Source of the DNA: Burkholderia glumae LMG 2196 = ATCC 33617
GTDB taxonomy: Bacteria; Pseudomonadota; Gammaproteobacteria; Burkholderiales; Burkholderiaceae
DNA: 64,000 bases
Assembly (NCBI RefSeq): GCF_000960995.1
Contig: NZ_CP009435.1
Coordinates: 3,410,001 to 3,474,000 of the forward strand
Reading direction: 5' to 3'
In this document: positions 18,701-33,069 of the stretch, piece after piece
Layout: each line of letters opens with the position of its first letter
Numbering within the stretch: the stretch's first letter is position 1
Program-made: the position numbers and the translations under genes
The notes under the pieces: model-generated
What the model saw: only the letters and a program-made list of their open reading frames with translations
The model's database searches: none
Told to the model about the DNA's origin: nothing

Positions 18701-20376
18701 GAACCGCGCGGCCAGCGCGCCTACCGCGCCGGCCACCTCGCCGTGCAGGATCTCGCGCTCGTCGAAGCGCCAGACCGCCCGTGATGCCTCGACCGGCTCG
18801 GCCGGCCCGGCCGGCGCCGGGCGGCGTGCGCAGGCGGCGGCGAGCCGCTCGCGTACCGCCTCGGCGGCGGCGAGCCGGTACCCATGCAGCGGCCGTTGCG
18901 CGTCGTTCACCACCTGCTCGACCAGGTAGGCGTACTGGCTCGCGAAGCGGGCGATCGTCGCCTCCTCGAACAGGTCGGTGTTGAAGGTCCACGCGCAAAG
19001 GTACGCGTCGCCGAGATCCTGCACGTTGAGCGTGAGGTCGTGCGTTGCACCGCGCGTGCCGGTGCTCGACGCGGCGAGGCGCTCGCGATAGAGCGCAACG
19101 TCGGCAGCGCCCGACGCGGCGAAATCGCCACGCGCCTGGTTCCAGTTGTACATCACCTGATAGATGGGCGAGCGGCTCGGGTCGCGAGGCGGCCGCTGAT
19201 CGTCGACCAGCTTCGGGAACGGAAAGTCCTGGTGATCGAGCACCCGCAGCATCATCTCGCGCGTGCGTCGTAACAGGTCGTCGAAGGGCTCGTCGGCCCG
19301 CAGCTCGCACGCGAGCACGACGGTGTTCACGAAATGACCGACCACGTTCTCGCTGCCGGGCGCGTTGCGCCCCGCGGTCGGCGCGCCGATCATCAGCCGC
19401 GTCTGTCCGGTGTGCAGGTGGAGCTGCAGCTGATAGACGGCCAGCAGCAGCATGTACGGCGTCACGCGCAACCGTTTCGCGGTGTCGCGCACCCGCGCCG
19501 ACAGCGCGGCACCGAGCGGATGGTCGAACACGCGGCCGCGCTCCGTCTTGCGCGGCGGCCGGATGCGATCGGTCGCCAGATTCAGGACCGGAAAGCCGTG
19601 CTGCAACTCACGCCGCCAGAACGCGGCGAGCGCTTCGCCCTCGCCGGCATCGAGCCTGCGGCGCTCGTGCTCCACGCAGTCCTTGTATTGCACGGGCAGG
19701 GCCGGCAGCTTCAGCGGCTCGCCCAGGCGAGCCAGGCGATACAGCGCCTGCAGCTCGCCGAGCAGGATCTCCAGCGACCAGAAATCGGCGGCGATGTGAT
19801 GCACGTTCAACAGCAGCACGGTGCGGATCGCGTCCGCGCCGTCGTGTTCGTTGCGCAGCAGCTTCAGCCTGATCGGCGACTGCGTCAGGTCGAACGGGCG
19901 ATTCGATTCCTCGTCGACCCATCGGCGAATGGCGCCTTCGTCGGCCGCGAACACGCGGTCGATCGTGAACTGCGCGCGCGCGTCGGTGCCGATCTGCTGG
20001 CGCGGCTCGCCGTCGATCAGGCGGTAAGCGGTTCGCAGCACCGGGTGCCGCGCGATCAGATAATCGACGCAGCGACGCAGCGCTGCGACATCGACGTCGT
20101 CGACGAGACGCGTCGCATAGGTGACGTTGTACGCGGCGCTGTCCGGATTGAGCTGATGCAGCGACCACAGCGATTGCTGCGCGAACGACAGCGCATAGGT
20201 GCCCGCGGTGCCGGCGAACTGCTCCAGCAGCGCGACCAGCGCGGCCTTGCCGGCCTTCAGCTGATCGAGCAGCGCCGGCGTGACGGCGCCCTTGGGCGCC
20301 TTGTATTGCAGCTTGCCGTCCTGGGCCCACAGCTCGATGCCCCGTCCCGCCAGCTCATTGATGAATGCGATCGAGC

Positions 20377-20380
<4 letters not shown>
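15746..20380 (-). CDS. NRPS, docking-C-A(degenerate)-PCP-E module
   Basis: The protein has 1544 residues from a GTG at 20380 that overlaps the PKS stop (GTGA). It begins with a TubC-type beta-hairpin docking domain (about 1-52). Next come a condensation domain (about 62-510; HHIAADF at 194-200, the usual DG replaced by DF), a degenerate A region (about 525-965), a PCP with Ser1008 (LGGDSI) and an epimerisation domain (about 1055-1510; HHLAIDG at 1193-1199, EGHGRD at 1343-1348, GWFTSIYPV). Motifs A3, A5, A7 and the A10 lysine (LPLDAGGALD) are all missing, so loading must come from elsewhere. The acidic C-terminus (DDLDALLDEIDALDR) looks like a donor COM helix for the next NRPS. The predicted role is to acylate a residue with the polyketide chain and epimerise it to D. 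Confidence 0.92.
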
Positions 20381-25995
<5,615 letters not shown>

Positions 25996-26041
25996 GGGTA
26001 AGCTTCCTGACGTTCGCGGCACGAGACTGCCGGGGAATGGT

Positions 26042-28300
26042 TCAGCGCTGCAGCGCTTTGAGCAGCAGCGCTTGCGCATCCGCCTCGGAGAGCGCCGCGA
26101 GCTGCGCCGCGGTAAGCGGCGCCTGCGCCTGCGCCTGCGCGCCGGCCGGCGCGGCCTCGACCTGCCTGGCCGCCGGTGCGGGCGCCCCGCCCGCTCGCAG
26201 CAGATCGGCTGCGCCCTGCATGCGGGCCAGGTGCGCGGCGAGCTGCTCGACGTTCGAGCAGTCCCACAGCACGGCGGCATCGAAGCTCAGCCCGAGCTCG
26301 TGCTGCACCTTCAACGAGAATTGCAGCGCGCTCATCGAATCGAAGCCCATCTCGGCCCACGCCGCCGTGCGCGAGACCTGCGTCTCGGCGATCTTGAGCC
26401 GCTCGGCGACGATCCGGACGATCCGCTGCGCGATCTCGCGCTCGATCAGCATGGCGTCCGCGCCGACGCCGGGCTCGGGGGCCGGCCGCGCGGCCGCGGG
26501 GCTCGGCGCAGCGCCGGCATAGGCGCCGTCGGTCCAGCCTGCGACCGCCCGCAGTTCGCCTTGCAGATACGCGCGGCGGCACAGCGCGCGCGCGATCTTG
26601 CCGCTCGAGGTCTTGTCGATGGTGGCCGGTTCGACCAGCACGATCGCATGCGGCGTGACGCCGAACTCCTCGCTGACCGCCACCACCATCTCGCGCAGCG
26701 TGGCGCCGAGATCCATCGTCCGGCGCGCGGTGCGGCCGACTTCCTGGATGATCACGAGCTTCTCTTCGCCGTCGGCCTGCACCGACACGGCGGCACCGCA
26801 GCCGCGGCGCAGCGCCGGCACCGCGTCCTGCACGCACGCCTCGATATCCTGCGGATAGAGGTTGCGCCCGCGCACGATCAGCATGTCCTTCACGCGGCCG
26901 GTCACGTACAGGCGGCCGTCGACGAGCGCGCCCAGATCGCCGGTGCGCAGGAACGGGCGCGCGTCCGGATCGGCCTCGAAACGCGCGGCGAAGGTCGCCT
27001 GGGTCGCTTCCGGGTTGCCGTAGTAGCCGGCGCCGATCGCGCCGCCGCGCACCCAGATCTCGCCGACCCCGTTCGGGCTGGCCACCGGGCGGCCGTCGGG
27101 GCCGGCGATCCGGATCTCGGTGCCGGGCGCCGCGGCGCCGCACGAAACGAGGCTCTTCAGGTTCGCGTCGCCGGGCCGGGCCGGCTCGGCGGTTCCGGCA
27201 GCGAGCTTCAGGCTGTCGACGTCCAGATAATGGGCACCTTCGCCGCGCGCCACGCCCGACACGATCAGGGTCGCCTCGGCCATCCCGTAGCAGGGATAGA
27301 ACGACCCGGGCGCGAAGCCGTGCGGGCGGGCGGCCTCGATGAAATCGACGACGGTCCGCCGATGGATCGGCTCCGCGCCGCAGAACGCCACGCGCCAGCT
27401 CGACAGGTCGAGCCGGTCGGCGCCGTCGCCCGCCTCGAGCGCGGCCGCGGCAAGCGCGTAAGCGAAATTCGGGCCGCCCGAGGTGGTCGCACGGTGCGCT
27501 GCAATCGCGCGCAGCCATCGGCCCGGCTGCTGGACAAACGCGACGGGCGACATCAGCACGACCGACAGCCCGATCGACGCCAGCTGCAGCGGCATCGACA
27601 ATCCCATGTCGTGATACAGGGGCAGCCACGACAGCATGCGCGTATCGCGGTCGTGCTCCATGAGCCGCGCGATCGAGCGTTGATTGTCGATGATGTTGCC
27701 ATGCGTGATCATCACGCCCTTCGGCGTGCCCGTCGATCCGGAGGTGTATTGCAGGAAGGCCACCTCGTCCGGCGCCGGCATGCGCGGCCCCGCCGACGCG
27801 CCCTGCTCGCCCGCCGCGACGAGCGCCTCGTATGTCACGAGCGTGCAGCCGGCGAACAGCTGCTGCGTCGCGCGCAGGGTCTCGAGGGTGTCGACCGACG
27901 TCGCCGGCGCGACGATCAGCGTGGCGCCGCAGTTGTCGGCGATCGCCTGCAGCTTCGCCCATTGCGCCACCTTGCGTACCTGCTGCGGATGATAGGCCGG
28001 CACGGCGATGCGCCCGGCCGCCAGGCACCCGTAGAACGCGCAGACGAACTCGGCGCTCGTCGGCAGCAGCAGCAGCACGCGCGCGCCCGGCTCGGTCAGC
28101 TGCGCGAGCCCGCGCGCGACGCGCAGCATGCCGGCATGCAGATCGCCGAAAGTGCTTTCACTTTCGATCGCTTCGCCGTCGCGCAGGATGGTCAGCGCGA
28201 CACGATGAGGGTCTCGCTCGGTGTGATGCGAGAGCGTCTCGACGATGGAGGTCGGTTCGACATCCATCTGAAACACGTTCGGGTTCGAATGCGTCGTCAT
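26042..28300 (-). CDS. Fatty acyl-AMP ligase (FAAL-type) with C-terminal ACP
   Basis: The protein has 752 residues. The adenylation part (about 1-600) has the phosphate loop QYTSGSTGTPKG, the LPLYHDMGL motif typical of FAAL enzymes, the FYPCYGMAEATL motif and a hinge-region FLRTGDLGAL. The C-terminal carrier domain has GFDSMSALQFSL, whose serine carries the pantetheine arm. FAALs activate fatty acids as acyl-adenylates and load a carrier protein directly instead of making acyl-CoA. It therefore most likely supplies the starter acyl chain to the KS of the PKS, whose gene follows 46 bp downstream. The start at 28300 (MTTHSNPNVFQ) is supported by the abrupt change to low-complexity sequence upstream. 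Chain length cannot be read from sequence. Confidence 0.9.
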   Translation of the reverse strand: MTTHSNPNVFQMDVEPTSIVETLSHHTERDPHRVALTILRDGEAIESESTFGDLHAGMLRVARGLAQLTEPGARVLLLLPTSAEFVCAFYGCLAAGRIAVPAYHPQQVRKVAQWAKLQAIADNCGATLIVAPATSVDTLETLRATQQLFAGCTLVTYEALVAAGEQGASAGPRMPAPDEVAFLQYTSGSTGTPKGVMITHGNIIDNQRSIARLMEHDRDTRMLSWLPLYHDMGLSMPLQLASIGLSVVLMSPVAFVQQPGRWLRAIAAHRATTSGGPNFAYALAAAALEAGDGADRLDLSSWRVAFCGAEPIHRRTVVDFIEAARPHGFAPGSFYPCYGMAEATLIVSGVARGEGAHYLDVDSLKLAAGTAEPARPGDANLKSLVSCGAAAPGTEIRIAGPDGRPVASPNGVGEIWVRGGAIGAGYYGNPEATQATFAARFEADPDARPFLRTGDLGALVDGRLYVTGRVKDMLIVRGRNLYPQDIEACVQDAVPALRRGCGAAVSVQADGEEKLVIIQEVGRTARRTMDLGATLREMVVAVSEEFGVTPHAIVLVEPATIDKTSSGKIARALCRRAYLQGELRAVAGWTDGAYAGAAPSPAAARPAPEPGVGADAMLIEREIAQRIVRIVAERLKIAETQVSRTAAWAEMGFDSMSALQFSLKVQHELGLSFDAAVLWDCSNVEQLAAHLARMQGAADLLRAGGAPAPAARQVEAAPAGAQAQAQAPLTAAQLAALSEADAQALLLKALQR

Positions 28301-28364
28301 GGTGTGTCCAGAATGAGGTCGGTGCGAGCCGCTGCGCGCAGGCGGCTCGCGCACGGGCGCGATC

Positions 28365-29876
28365 TCACGCGTCGCGCAGGAACGTGGCCGCGATCGCACG
28401 GCGGTTGAGCTTCAGATTGCGGGTGCGTAACCCGCCCTCGACGTCGAAGGCGCGGTCGGTGAAGATGATCTGCGTGAGCTGGCGCTGCGCCGGCAGCGTG
28501 TCGTTGACCGAACGCACGAGCGAGCGCAGCCCGTCGGCCACCTCGGGGTCGTCCGGCCGGCGCGTCGCGATCACCACCGCGAGCCCGGCGCGTGCGCCGG
28601 CCATCACCACCGCCACCTCGACGCGCGGGTCGCGATACAGCAGCGACTCGATCGGCTCCGGATGGAACTTCTCGCCGTTGCTGGTGACGATCGCGTCCTT
28701 CTTGCGACCGACCACGCGCAGAAAGCCGTCGCCGTCCAGCTCCCCGATGTCGCCCGTCGCGACCGCGTTCGGTGCGACGTAGGTGGCGCGCGTGTCCTCC
28801 ATCGGCGCATCGAAATAGCCGAGCGAGAGCAGCGCGTCGCGCGTCACGATCACTTCGCCGTCGTCGGCCAGCGACACGGTTCCCGGCTCCGCCGGCTTGC
28901 CGACCGTGCCGACCCGCACGCATCCGGGCTTGTTCCACGCGACCATCCCGGCCTCGGTGATGCCGAACGCCTCGTACAGCGCGATCCCGCAGTCCCAGAA
29001 GAAATCCAGCGCGGCGCGCTTGATCGGCGCCATCCCGGTGATCATGTAGCGAATCCTGCCGCCGGTCAGCGCCGCGAGCCGCTGCGCGAGCGCCGTGCGG
29101 TCGGCGGCCGGGCCGGCCGCCGCGCGGGCCAGCGTGTGCAGCGTCTCGTAGAGCACCGGCGGCCCGATCACGAAGGTCGGGCAGTGCCGCTTGAGCCCCG
29201 GGAACAGCCCGTGAAACGGCACCGATACCAGGTCGATGCCGTGATACAGGCAGAAGTAATACGTCATCCGCTGCTGATAGTTCGCGAACGGCAGGAAGGT
29301 CAGGAATCGCTCGCCCGGCGCCACGCCGAACGCGTCGGCATACAGGTTAAGCAAATGCGCCGTCCCGCGCCGGCTCATCACGAGCCCCTTGTTCTTGCCG
29401 GTCGTGCCGGAGCTGAACACCAGCGAATGGGTATCGGCGCCGTCCTCGACGCGCACCGGCTCGACCGCGACGTCGCTGCCGCGCGCGGCGGCGGCCGGGT
29501 CGATGTCGACGGCCCGCGCGGGCAGCGGCGCGGCGGGATCGAGCCATCCCGCATCGACGGCCAGGACGCTCAGCCGATAGCGGTCGATCAATGCCTCGCA
29601 GGTGTCGTGCAATCCGTCGTTCGGCAGCGCCACCGACACGCAGCCGAGCTGCAGGCACGCGAGGTCCCAGACCATCCACGCATAGCCGTTGGGCGCGGCG
29701 AGGCCCACTCGCGTGCCCGGCACGAGGCCGAGCCGGCGGCCGCGCGCCACCGTCGCGCACACGTCTTCGAACAGCTCGTGGAACGTCCTGACGGTTTCGC
29801 GTCCCTGATCGTCGACGAAGCTCAGGGTGTGGCTGCTGTCGCGCAGGCGCGCGACGAGATCATCGAAGGTCATCAT
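28365..29876 (-). CDS. Stand-alone acyl/aminoacyl-AMP ligase (ANL superfamily)
   Basis: The protein has 503 residues. All core ANL motifs are intact: VFSSGTTGKNKG (phosphate loop), LYEAFGITEAG, TGDIGELDGDGFLRVVGRKKD, and a C-terminal lysine in RNLKLNRR. Overall it looks closest to acyl-CoA synthetase/acyl-ACP ligase types, and no carrier domain is fused. It lies between the di-iron oxidase and FAAL genes, 13 bp from the former. The two NRPS A domains of the cluster are degenerate, so this ligase is the best candidate to activate a carboxylate, possibly an amino acid, for the free carrier protein encoded divergently. A second fatty-acid-activating role is the alternative. Start codons at 29876 and 29873 are adjacent and equally plausible. 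Confidence 0.85.
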   Translation of the reverse strand: MMTFDDLVARLRDSSHTLSFVDDQGRETVRTFHELFEDVCATVARGRRLGLVPGTRVGLAAPNGYAWMVWDLACLQLGCVSVALPNDGLHDTCEALIDRYRLSVLAVDAGWLDPAAPLPARAVDIDPAAAARGSDVAVEPVRVEDGADTHSLVFSSGTTGKNKGLVMSRRGTAHLLNLYADAFGVAPGERFLTFLPFANYQQRMTYYFCLYHGIDLVSVPFHGLFPGLKRHCPTFVIGPPVLYETLHTLARAAAGPAADRTALAQRLAALTGGRIRYMITGMAPIKRAALDFFWDCGIALYEAFGITEAGMVAWNKPGCVRVGTVGKPAEPGTVSLADDGEVIVTRDALLSLGYFDAPMEDTRATYVAPNAVATGDIGELDGDGFLRVVGRKKDAIVTSNGEKFHPEPIESLLYRDPRVEVAVVMAGARAGLAVVIATRRPDDPEVADGLRSLVRSVNDTLPAQRQLTQIIFTDRAFDVEGGLRTRNLKLNRRAIAATFLRDA

Positions 29877-29889
29877 CGGCGCTTCCCCG

Positions 29890-30636
29890 TCACGCGAGCG
29901 CGACGCCCTCCGCGGAGGCGTAGTACTTCTGCGCGGCGCTTTCATACATGTTCCAGAACAGCTTGCAGGTATGGCGCACCGCGAACAGCGCTTCCTGCTG
30001 CATCTGCACGGTCGTGCACAGATCGGTCACGAGCGAGATGCCTTCCGCGACGTGCGCGACGTCCTCCTTCTGGTGTACCGAGAAGAAGCGCGTATCGGCT
30101 TCGCTCAGCCCGTAGCACTTCGCGAGAATCGAGTGGCGCGCATCGCCCGCGCGGGTTTCGAGGCTCTGGCCTTCGCTCGCGATCATCACCGCGGCCGCGC
30201 CGATATGGTAGGTGTGCTCGCCCTTGCAGTTCACGAGCCGGTAATCGATCAGCTCGCGCGTGGCGTCGGACGGCGTCCATGCATCGCGTTCCTCGTCGTC
30301 GATCCGCTGCGCGCGGATGAAGTCCTCCATCAGCTCGACGTGGTTCTTCGTCTTCGAGAAGCGTCCCGTCTCTTCCTCGAACAGGTTGTACAGCAGCCGG
30401 CGCTTGTGGTCGGGGAACGGGCAGCGGAAATACAGATTCTCGATGTACTCGAGAAAATACCGGGTGATCTGGTATCCCTCGAGCGTGATGATCTTGAGCA
30501 GCCGCCAGTTCTTCTGCGGCGTGAACAGCTCCGCGAAGATCGGATGATCGAGCGTCAGTTGCTCGTCCAGCGTGTCGCGCAATGCGCGCGAGAAAGTTGC
30601 CTTGTCCATCAGCACGTGTTCGCCTGCAAGCGTCAT
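29890..30636 (-). CDS. Haem-oxygenase-like di-iron oxidase (TenA/PqqC/CADD-like)
   Basis: The protein of 248 residues is all-helical and resembles the haem-oxygenase-like di-iron oxidase (HDO) superfamily, which includes CADD, UndA, BesC and the SznF central domain. The C-terminal metal motif HxxxDxxH is clear (His188, Asp192, His195), and upstream candidates are Glu88-90 with His99 and Glu155. HDOs use O2 to carry out N-oxygenation, C-C cleavage or desaturation of amino or fatty acids. As first gene of the leftward operon, next to an AMP ligase, it probably tailors the activated monomer. The start at 30636 follows a GGGAGC ribosome binding site at the right spacing. The exact reaction cannot be predicted. 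Confidence 0.82.
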   Translation of the reverse strand: MTLAGEHVLMDKATFSRALRDTLDEQLTLDHPIFAELFTPQKNWRLLKIITLEGYQITRYFLEYIENLYFRCPFPDHKRRLLYNLFEEETGRFSKTKNHVELMEDFIRAQRIDDEERDAWTPSDATRELIDYRLVNCKGEHTYHIGAAAVMIASEGQSLETRAGDARHSILAKCYGLSEADTRFFSVHQKEDVAHVAEGISLVTDLCTTVQMQQEALFAVRHTCKLFWNMYESAAQKYYASAEGVALA

Positions 30637-30806
30637 GATCGCTCCCTGTGGGTTGGGTAGCGCTAATGTAAAGGCGGCTTTCGTCACTGAAACCTGTTCG
30701 TTCGGGCGGGTACGTTGCCCACGTGCCACGCCTGTACGCCAGGGCAGGTAGGCAGCCCGTGCGCTTGACGCTATAAAGCGTTACGCCAATGCCCCTGGAG
30801 AATTCG
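30637..30806. promoter_or_regulatory. Divergent promoter region of the biosynthetic cluster
   Basis: These 170 bases separate the leftward operon (oxidase to terminal NRPS) from the rightward operon (free carrier protein onward) and must drive both. An imperfect dyad, CCTGTACGCCAGGGCAGG, lies at 30731-30748. Its CTGT...CAGG arms faintly recall LuxR-type boxes, but the match is weak. I see no convincing -35/-10 pair; TTGACG and TATAAA near 30770 are only one base apart and cannot act together. Confidence 0.45.
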
Positions 30807-31073
30807 ATGGACGATCAAGCGAACGTGTTCGCCACGCTTACCGAACTTATTCCGCAGATTGCGTCGCTCGAGGTCGCGCCGGAAATGCTGACGCGCGACA
30901 CCTCGCTGACGTCGGATCTGATGCTCGATTCGATCTCGCTGCTGTCGCTGATGGCGCTGCTCGAGGAGCGCCTGGGCGTGAGCTTCGCGGCGCACACGCA
31001 GCAGGTCGCGAATCTCGATACGCTCGGCGACGCCGCCGATCTGGTCGAGATGCTGATGACGGTGAAAGCGTGA
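30807..31073 (+). CDS. Free-standing acyl/peptidyl carrier protein
   Basis: The protein of 88 residues is a single carrier domain, with pantetheine attachment at Ser42 in LMLDSISLLSLMALLEERLG. The start at 30807 is preferred because GGAG sits eight bases upstream; an in-frame ATG at 30789 would add six residues. The next gene starts within its stop codon (GTGA), so the carrier and the Cys-nucleophile hydrolase-fold protein are translationally coupled. That pairing matches systems in which an amino acid is loaded on a separate carrier, modified there, and then shuttled to an NRPS. Alternatively it could carry a fatty acyl group. Confidence 0.85.
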   Translation: MDDQANVFATLTELIPQIASLEVAPEMLTRDTSLTSDLMLDSISLLSLMALLEERLGVSFAAHTQQVANLDTLGDAADLVEMLMTVKA

Positions 31074-32911
31074 GCGCCGCCATGAACGATCGGCCGCCCC
31101 TGGACGAGGTCGCGCTCGCCGAGCCCGGCGCCGCCGCGCGCGCGGCGTCGTCCGCCGTCTGGCTGGACGCCGCCGAGCTGCACGCGCTCCGCCTCGCGGC
31201 GCAAGGCGTGCCGGCACCCGGCCAGGCCGCCGCCGTGGCGCGGCTGCGCGATGCGCTAGCCCGGGTCGACGGGGCGCGGCCCGTGATCGTGCTCGACGAT
31301 CCCGTGCTGCGCGACACCCGCGCATTCGATGCCATTGCGCAGACGCTCGCGGCCGCACTCGGCGCCGACGGCAGCGCGCTCGCGCAGGCCTGCATCGTGG
31401 TGCTCGGCGATCCGCTCGCGGACGCCGCAGACGAGCGCGGAGCCGCGGCGGCAAGCGCGCTCGACACGCTGACCGATGCGGTCGCGGACATGCTGTTCGA
31501 GGTGCGCCGCCGCGCGGACGGGTACTTCGAGAATCAGGCGCTCCCGCTGCCGGGCTACGCCTCGGCCGGCACCGATCTGCTGACGGCCGAGGCCGTGCGC
31601 GCGTGGCTCGCGGCCGACGCGGACGCCGGCGTGCACGTGCTGCGCGGCGATCTGCGCATCACCTGGCACGCGCTCGCCGGCGCGGCGGCGCAAGCGATCG
31701 GCGTCGATACGCGGCCGGCCTCTGCCGGCTCCGGCACCGACGCGCTCGCCGAGCTGCTCGGCGCGAACCTGCTGCACGCCATGCATCGGCTCGGCTGCGC
31801 GGGCGAGGCGCCGCAGCGCGCCGAAGGCGTCCCGCCCCGCCGGCTGCGCTGCGCGCCGTTCGACTGGCGCTCGCGCGTGGCAGCGCGCGTCGCGCTCCAT
31901 GCCGCCGCGCACGCAAGCCGCACCGCACCACGCCTGGCCGAGCTGCCGGCCGCGCGCCGCATCACGACGGGCACCGGCCACGCGTTCCTTCACACCGGTC
32001 GCGGCCCCCGCGCGCTGCTGCTCGTCAATGCCTTCGGCATACCCAACGACGTCTGGCACGATTTCGCCGCCGCGCTCGCGCCGGAGGTCGCCGTCTACTT
32101 GCTGGACGCGCTGCACGAGCAGTCCGCCGACGCGGGGTTGACGCGCCTCTACTACACGGAACCCGAGGCACCGTCGCGCTATGCGGACGCGGTGGCCGAG
32201 CTGCTCGACCTCGAAGGGCTCGCGTCGATCCATGTCGCGAGCTGGTGCGGCGGCGCGCGCTACGCGCTGGCGCTGGCGCGCGCGCTGCCGGGCCGCATCG
32301 CGTCGCTGAGCCTGATCGCGCCGTCGTTCGCCGGCGCGCAAGACTACGACGGCGCGGACAGCGCGTACGAGAACAACCTCAACACGATGTGCTCGCTGGT
32401 GGCGCGCATGCCGAAGGCGGCGGAAAGCATGGCGAAATCGATGCTGGCGATGCTCGACAAGCGCGACAAGGACGAAGCACGGTCGGGCGGCCACGCGTCG
32501 ATGCTCGCCCAGGCCGACGCGGTGACGCGCCACTGGCTGCACGCACCGTTCGTCACGCCGTCCAACATGGTCGACTACAGCCGCCAGCTGCTGAATTTCC
32601 GCGCGCATCGGATCGAAGCGCAGCGCGACGACACGCTCGCCGGCCTGCCCGCGCTGCTCGTCACCGGCCAGTACGACGAAATGACATGCGCGACGCGCGC
32701 CCACGCGATCGGCGATGCGCTGCTCCGCCCGCTGCGCATCGAGCTGCGCGGCGGCAGCCACCACATGATTCACCAGAACGCGGCCCTGCTCGCGCAGCTG
32801 GTCGGCGGCTTTATCGCCGATCCCGCGCTCGCGGCCGGCGCGCTGCCGCATCCGCGGCTGTGCATGGCCGCACCGCCCGCCGGCGAGGAGATGGAGTCCG
32901 GCGAGCTGTGA
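31070..32911 (+). CDS. Alpha/beta-hydrolase-fold protein with Cys nucleophile; putative SyrC-like aminoacyl shuttle
   Basis: The protein of 613 residues starts at a GTG inside the stop codon of the carrier gene (an ATG at 31082 is the alternative). Residues 1 to about 295 have no domain I can name. Residues about 300-590 form an alpha/beta-hydrolase fold with an atypical nucleophile elbow, SWCGGA, giving Cys393. The likely acid is Asp536 (VTGQYDEM) and the likely base His564 or His565 (GGSHHMIH). Cys-nucleophile proteins of this fold include SyrC and CmaE, which move aminoacyl groups from a stand-alone carrier to another carrier protein. Here the coupled free carrier and two A-dead NRPSs suggest the same job. 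The C-terminus EMESGEL nearly copies that of the PKS (EMEGGEL), which suggests a shared docking partner. A hydrolytic thioesterase is the alternative. Confidence 0.75.
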   Translation: MSAAMNDRPPLDEVALAEPGAAARAASSAVWLDAAELHALRLAAQGVPAPGQAAAVARLRDALARVDGARPVIVLDDPVLRDTRAFDAIAQTLAAALGADGSALAQACIVVLGDPLADAADERGAAAASALDTLTDAVADMLFEVRRRADGYFENQALPLPGYASAGTDLLTAEAVRAWLAADADAGVHVLRGDLRITWHALAGAAAQAIGVDTRPASAGSGTDALAELLGANLLHAMHRLGCAGEAPQRAEGVPPRRLRCAPFDWRSRVAARVALHAAAHASRTAPRLAELPAARRITTGTGHAFLHTGRGPRALLLVNAFGIPNDVWHDFAAALAPEVAVYLLDALHEQSADAGLTRLYYTEPEAPSRYADAVAELLDLEGLASIHVASWCGGARYALALARALPGRIASLSLIAPSFAGAQDYDGADSAYENNLNTMCSLVARMPKAAESMAKSMLAMLDKRDKDEARSGGHASMLAQADAVTRHWLHAPFVTPSNMVDYSRQLLNFRAHRIEAQRDDTLAGLPALLVTGQYDEMTCATRAHAIGDALLRPLRIELRGGSHHMIHQNAALLAQLVGGFIADPALAAGALPHPRLCMAAPPAGEEMESGEL

Positions 32912-33069
32912 CGCGCGCCGTGCGCTGCCCGTTCGGACAGTTACTGGCGGGCGCCGCCAATCATTACATTCTGGTTTCATCAGCCATCCGAATCGAATCC
33001 GTCCGCACCCAGCGCCTGTTTCGCGGACGATGCCCAACCCCACGCCAACCAGCGGATCGGAGTTTTCGA

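Noticed and set aside
30731..30748. Lux-box-like dyad in the divergent promoter
   Set aside because: Arms match only partially and the spacing is off; not enough to claim a LuxR-type operator.
30768..30785. TTGACG plus TATAAA as a sigma-70 promoter for the free carrier gene
   Set aside because: The two hexamer-like strings are only one base apart and cannot serve as a -35/-10 pair.
31070..32911. The Cys-nucleophile protein as a plain type I thioesterase
   Set aside because: The length, the Cys in place of Ser, the coupling to a free carrier and the docking-like tail fit a shuttle better, though hydrolysis is not excluded.
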